NCBI RefSeq assembly: GCF_963678635.1 | Contig: NC_087062.1 | Coordinates: 89,007,845 to 89,071,844 of the forward strand | Source: Symsagittifera roscoffensis | Taxonomy: Eukaryota; Xenacoelomorpha; Acoela; Convolutidae | Length of the DNA: 64,000 nucleotides | Direction of reading: 5' to 3' | Shown here: in pieces, positions 52,801 through 58,800 of the stretch | Numbering within the stretch: the stretch's first letter is position 1 | Layout: each line of letters starts with the position of its first letter | The notes under the pieces: generated by a model | What the model was told of the DNA's origin: nothing | Seen by the model: the letters and a program-made list of their open reading frames with translations, nothing else | Databases searched by the model: none | Program-made: the position numbers and the translations under genes

Positions 52801-55800
52801 ATTTGTTGGTGGTTGAAGTTTTTGAATAGCGTCAATGCGTGATTTCAATGGAGTGATTGTTTTTCTTTCTATGTTATGTCCTAAGAATTTAACTCTTGTC
52901 AAAAAGAAGTGTGATTTATCGGGGGCGGCCTTCAGATTTTCGTTCTGAAGTATTTGGTGATATTTTTCTAAAACATTGAACATTTCGTCTTTTGTTTGTG
53001 ATTGCATAAAAACATCGTCTAGATAGGTGATTGCGTTTTTCTTGAGTATTAGTGGTCTAAAAATTTTGCTCATAAAAGCTGAAAATGCTGCTGGTCCTAT
53101 GGATATTCCATAGAATAAGCGGTTAAATTCATATTGTTGGTTTCCGATAACAAATTGTGTTAAACGTCGTGATTGTTCATCTAGTGGCATTTGATTGTAT
53201 GCACTATTCATATCGGCGGTTGTAAAGTATTTGCCGTTTATTTTTGTTAAAATAACTTGTATTGGTTCAATGGGCCAATTACATTTTGATTCATCTATGA
53301 GTGAATTGAGGTATCTAGCGTCGAGAACGATTTTTAATGATTCTCCTTTAGCTAGAATGATAACGGGGTTGATGAATGTGTTGCCTTTTGGTTGTTCTTC
53401 TTTATTAACTGGTGATATAATATTGTACTGTTCTAAAATATCGAGTAATCTGTTTACTTTATCATGTAAGTGAATTGGTACTTTACTTGCTCTCTGTTTT
53501 TTGAAAACTGCGTCTGGTTTTAATGGGAGATGTAGTGATGAACTGATTTTGCCAACATCGAATTTTGATGTTGCATAGACTGATGAATATTTAATTAGCT
53601 GTTTGGCTAATTTTTCGAATTCGTCTTGTGTTATTTGTGAATGTTGGAAATTAAACATTGTTAAAAATTTTTGTTGGTCCTCTGTGTAGTTACTTATGTT
53701 GAATGTAGGTTTGAAATATGGAGTTTTTGTGAAATAATCCGTATTTCTGTTTTCGTTACTTATTATATTATTTATAGATAATTCTTCATTAAGAATTGTA
53801 GATTGGCAAATATCTAATAATTGGAGTATATTATTTACGCGATAGGCTTTTTCGTGTATTGGTGATATTGTAGCGTTAGTTTCACAATATCCTAAAAGTC
53901 CTAAAGGTAATGTTACTTGGTAAGGTGTGTTGTTATAGACATGTAAGGAGATGATATCTGAATTCGAATTTTTCAAATATTTTATTGAAGAGATTGTGAT
54001 TTTGAAAAATTTATGAATGGGTTTGAATTCAAAATTTGACATATAAAATTTTTGTTTGTTTTGTTCTTTATCATATTGGTGAACTTGTTTGATTGAAAAA
54101 TTATAGATGTTTCCTGATAGTGGTTTCAGGTGTTTTCTTTGTTGGTTATATATTGGATAAAATTTTGAAAAGAATGGTGGTTGTTTGTTTAATCTTTGAA
54201 AAAATGTTAGGGATGTTTCTTTTGTTTTTGTATATTTATCTTTGATTAATATTTTACTGTTTAGGATGTTAATTGTTGGTATATACTTCGAAATAAATGG
54301 TATTCCAATGATATTATATTTAATATCAGTGATATGGAATATTTGTTTAAATGGCTTGTTTAGAATTTTACTTTGCTCCATTGTTCTGGTAGGGAGGAGA
54401 AATAATTGGATTTTTCCGTAGTTTATCAATGTTGATCCTTGTGCTGTTGCTAACTTACTGGAGGTTTCAAGAGGTGTTAGCTTTGGATGTAAAGTTTTTA
54501 TTTCATTCCATGTGGGAATGTTTATTATGTTTGATTCTGCTCCTGAATCAATTAAAAAATCTATTTCAAGGTCTGGTGGTTGAAATTCTTTATTTCTTGG
54601 GCTTTCTAAGAGAAATGGTATTGTCCAAATTTTTTCTTTGGGTTGTTCTTTTTGTATATTTTGATAAATATGGTTTGTATTCAAGCATTTTGTTTTGGTA
54701 TTTTTATTGGTTTGATCTGTAGTGTTAATCTCGTTTGTTTCTTGCGTCGTTGGTGTGGAATTTATGGGTGTAGTGTAATAATTTTGAAGAAATTCTGATT
54801 GATTTTCATATATATGTGATGGAAAGGGTTGTTCATATATGACAGATTCATAGTCATTTTCGACTTTTATCATATTGATAGAAAGAGTGTTTTCAGTATC
54901 ACTTTCTGAATCTGATGATGTACAGTTTATTTGATTGAGTTGTAACGTATCAGTAACTGTGTCATCAATACCTGGGGGGTCTGATGTTGTTTCTGGGTTA
55001 GCTTGTACTTGATTGATTTGTCTTTGATGTTTAGGTGTACTGCTTCTATGACGATTATTAGAGTTATTATAGTGATTATTATTCCGGTGTGGTGATTGGG
55101 AATAATTTCTATAACGATTATTATAACTTGGGTGTCGATTTTGTGAATTATTTCGCGATCTGTTTTGATAATTGCTGTTTGGTCTGTTATAGTTTGATCT
55201 ATTATATGAGTTATTCCTTGATCGACTGTTCGGGTAATTCTGATTTCGATTGTTTGAATAACTTCTATTTCGATTATAGGAGTAGTTTCTATTCCTATTG
55301 TATGATGAATTTCGTGATTGGTTGTTTGGATAGTAGTTATTTCTTGATTGGGAATTAGATCTAGAAACAAATCGTTGTGTATTTGAATTTGATCTGGAGT
55401 AGTTATTTCTACTATTTGGTCTATTGTAGTGATTTTGCGATGAATTTTGTGTATTTCTTCGTTCTGGTGATCTTCCTCTATGACTTGAGTTATATGGGGA
55501 TTGGTTTCTTGTATAACTTGTATTGTTCGGAAGTGGCTTTCCTGAACTGTTGTTGCTGTATACATTTTTGTTTGGTAGATTTTGATCTTTTTTCATGTAT
55601 TGATAGAATGATTTATTTGGTTCTTTGTATTTTTGAGGTTTATTTTGATTGTCTTGCTGTTTTTGTCTACATTCGGAAATACTATGTCCGTATCGTCGGC
55701 AATAATTACACCATTTTTTGAAAGATGGTTTGCCTTTAAAGTTCGGGTTCTTTTCGTAAATATTGAGTATTTCAGTGATTTTTTCAACGAGGTCTGTTTC

Positions 55801-58800
55801 TGATTCCTGTATATTATTAATATTAGTGGGAGTCGTTTCAATTCTGTTAACGTATTGTAATTTTAGATTTTCCGTTTCTTCTAGTTTCATCGTGATTTCT
55901 GCTTGTTCTAATTTGTCTACTAGTTTTCGAAAATCTAAATCGGGTTCTCGAATTGAAGAAGGATGGGATGCTCTCTTTTTTATTGCTATTTTCCTTAATT
56001 GTGGTGTTAAGGTCATCATTAAGATTTCTGTCATCTTTGTGTTTTTATAGTCATGTGTATTTAGTGAATTTGCTTTTCGAACTAGTGTTTCGATTCGTAC
56101 TGCTATTTGCTTGATGGTTTCGTTTGGTAATCTGCGAATTTCATTACATAAAACTCTTTGTTGTTGTTTGTTTCTTTCGGAGTCAAACATTTTTGAAAAT
56201 TCTTGTGTAAATCTTTTCCAGTTTGATTTTATTTCTAGAGGTAGTACTGAAAACCATTTTTGGGCTGCGCCATCTAAGGTTGTTTGTATCAACGCTGTGC
56301 GTCGATGTATCCAGTTTTGATGTAGTGGCGTATTAATTGGTTCAGGTCCTATGTTTAAAATCAAATTTGCTGTTACTGCATTTAAGTAATCTTCTACAGA
56401 GTATTCAGGGTCTGTTCCTGTGAAAACCATTAAAGGTTTGTTTGATGTTATTGATGATCCACCCATTAGGTATGGATTCATTGTCATTTGTAATGATTCT
56501 GCTGCATTTGGCATTTGGGAAAAATTTGAAAGTTGGTTTCTTGTTATTTCATGTTGTTGAAGATAATATGGGAGTGGTATTTCATTTTGCATTTGTGATG
56601 GTTGATACGAGTGTGCAGTCATTGGATTTTGTTGTTGAATTGGTTGAAAAGATTGTGTATTAAGTGGATTTTGTTGTTGAATTGGTTGCTGATGTTGTGC
56701 ATCTATTGATTGTGGAGAAAAATTCCTATGATTTGTACGTGTTTTCTGTATTCCTTGTCTACGATATTCTTGAGTATTTGGTGCAAATATATCTGGTTGT
56801 AAGAAATCGTCATATGAGGATAAATAATCCATTTGATAAGATGTTTGTTTTTTATTTTTATTTTGTTGAAAAAATGGGTAATTTTCACTGCGATCCTGTG
56901 GAGGATTTGGTTGAAAATTTTTGTAATTATATTGGGCCGTTGGGTTATCCCAGTTTCGAGGTTTTGTATATTGATTAAAATTCCTTTGTGGTTGATAATT
57001 TGTTTTTGATGGATGTGTATAATTATAATTATGGTCTGCAAAGTTGTTTCTGGTGAATGTTTTGCGTGTTTTTGATGGTATTGTCATGGGTCTGTATGTT
57101 TGGTAATCCATATGTGAATATTTAGGGGCAACCGAAGGTTTAACGGTTGATTGTAAGGTTACCTGTGTTTGTGAAGGATTTGTGTTTCTTGGTGTTGTTA
57201 AATTTGGGCGTATTGGTGAAATACTTTGTTGTGTAGTTGTTGTGTGTACAATTTCTTCATTTATGAAGTGTGATGGTGTCTGGATATCTTGTTGAGTAAG
57301 ATTCCTAGTTCCATTGAGGTTTTCATTGTGTATAACTGTAGAGTTTAAACTATTATTTTGTGTATCGGGTAAAAATGTATTATAGTTTAATGGTGTTGCA
57401 TCAATGGTTAATGGTATTACTTTTACATAATCTCTTATGTAAGATATCGTACTTATTGCTTGACTTGAGATTGATTGTGGGAAGCTTATAAATGCGGGAT
57501 GAGACCATTCGGGGTCCCAAACATAATCTGACTGTTCTGTGATAGCGGTATCATCGTTCGAGTTTTGGGGTCTAAAATTTTTTCTTGCTTGTGCAATTAA
57601 ATCAATATTGTGTGTAAAATAATCTATTATGAACCATGCCAAAATTTTTGTAGATCGTGTTTTGTATGTTGTGAAACGTCGTCTTTCGTGAAATTTTCTT
57701 TAATGATGTTTAAATAACTAGAGAGTAGTGTGATTTCATGTCGTACTTTCAAATGTTTAGATGTTTCTGTCGGTGAGACATTTGTTATTGGGATTTCGTT
57801 TTCTAATATCGAAATATAACTATATATTATTGCGAAAACTTCATTGGTGAATATGGAGTTTGCTCTTTGTGAGTTATGATATTGGATGCTTTTTATATAT
57901 TCTGAAAAAACTTTTGAAAATTCTAAATCAAGATCGTCTGTTTGAATTGTATATCTTCTATTATTATGGTTTGGTGAGGTGAATTCTATGGAGTAGATTC
58001 CATACTGTTGTGTTATGTTGCATATATCTTTTAAGTAGTGATCTATGATTTGTCTTTTGATTTTTACATCTGGGAACTCTGTTTTACATGGACTAATTCC
58101 GGGTTCAAATAAATTTACGAGTAAATTTTGACAAAATATGTGTTGTCCTCTATCAGTATCTGCATCTACTATAAAAGGAAAGATTTCATCGTCATCTGGA
58201 GTTTCGTCACCTGGGGTGTGTGTTGAACTCATTTTTCCGTTCGATGACTGTTAATATGTAATTATTAATGTGTCGAATTGGTTGATTCCAATTGTATAAA
58301 TGTACTGGTTTGTGTTTATACTGCTTTTTTATTCTTCTTTTTCCTCTTTGTGATGAATTTGAAGTTGTTTCTGAGTCAGAAAAATATAATTGATCGTGTT
58401 GTGGGTAATTTTTATCTATTGATTCTTTTAATTTGTAAAGTTCGTCTAAACTGTTGGTTTCTGATTCTGAAAATGCGTTTCGATTTTTTGAAAATCTTTT
58501 TCGTGTTATTTGTCTTTGTTTAGTTATTATTTTCCTCTTTAGTGTTTGTCGTTTTGTGCGAATGTATCCAACTGTTTGTGTATGAGGTGTGATTACAAGG
58601 TCGTATTTTTTGTTATCTATTTCACAATTGTGTAAAATGATTGTTTGTTTATTTCCTAGGTTTTTAAATGACATAAGGTTTAGAATGACGGATGCAAAAG
58701 TTGTTAAATGATTTCTATTTTCTTAAACTGTTAGTTCTTACGATTTTTTGGTTAGCTTAACCTGGGTCTATTTGTTCAGGGTTGGAGAGAAAAGTATATC

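Noticed and set aside
54927..55565. 212-aa minus-strand Ile/Thr-rich frame within gag-pol
   Set aside because: An alternate-frame shadow of the Asn/Ser/Arg/Tyr low-complexity tract of Gag.
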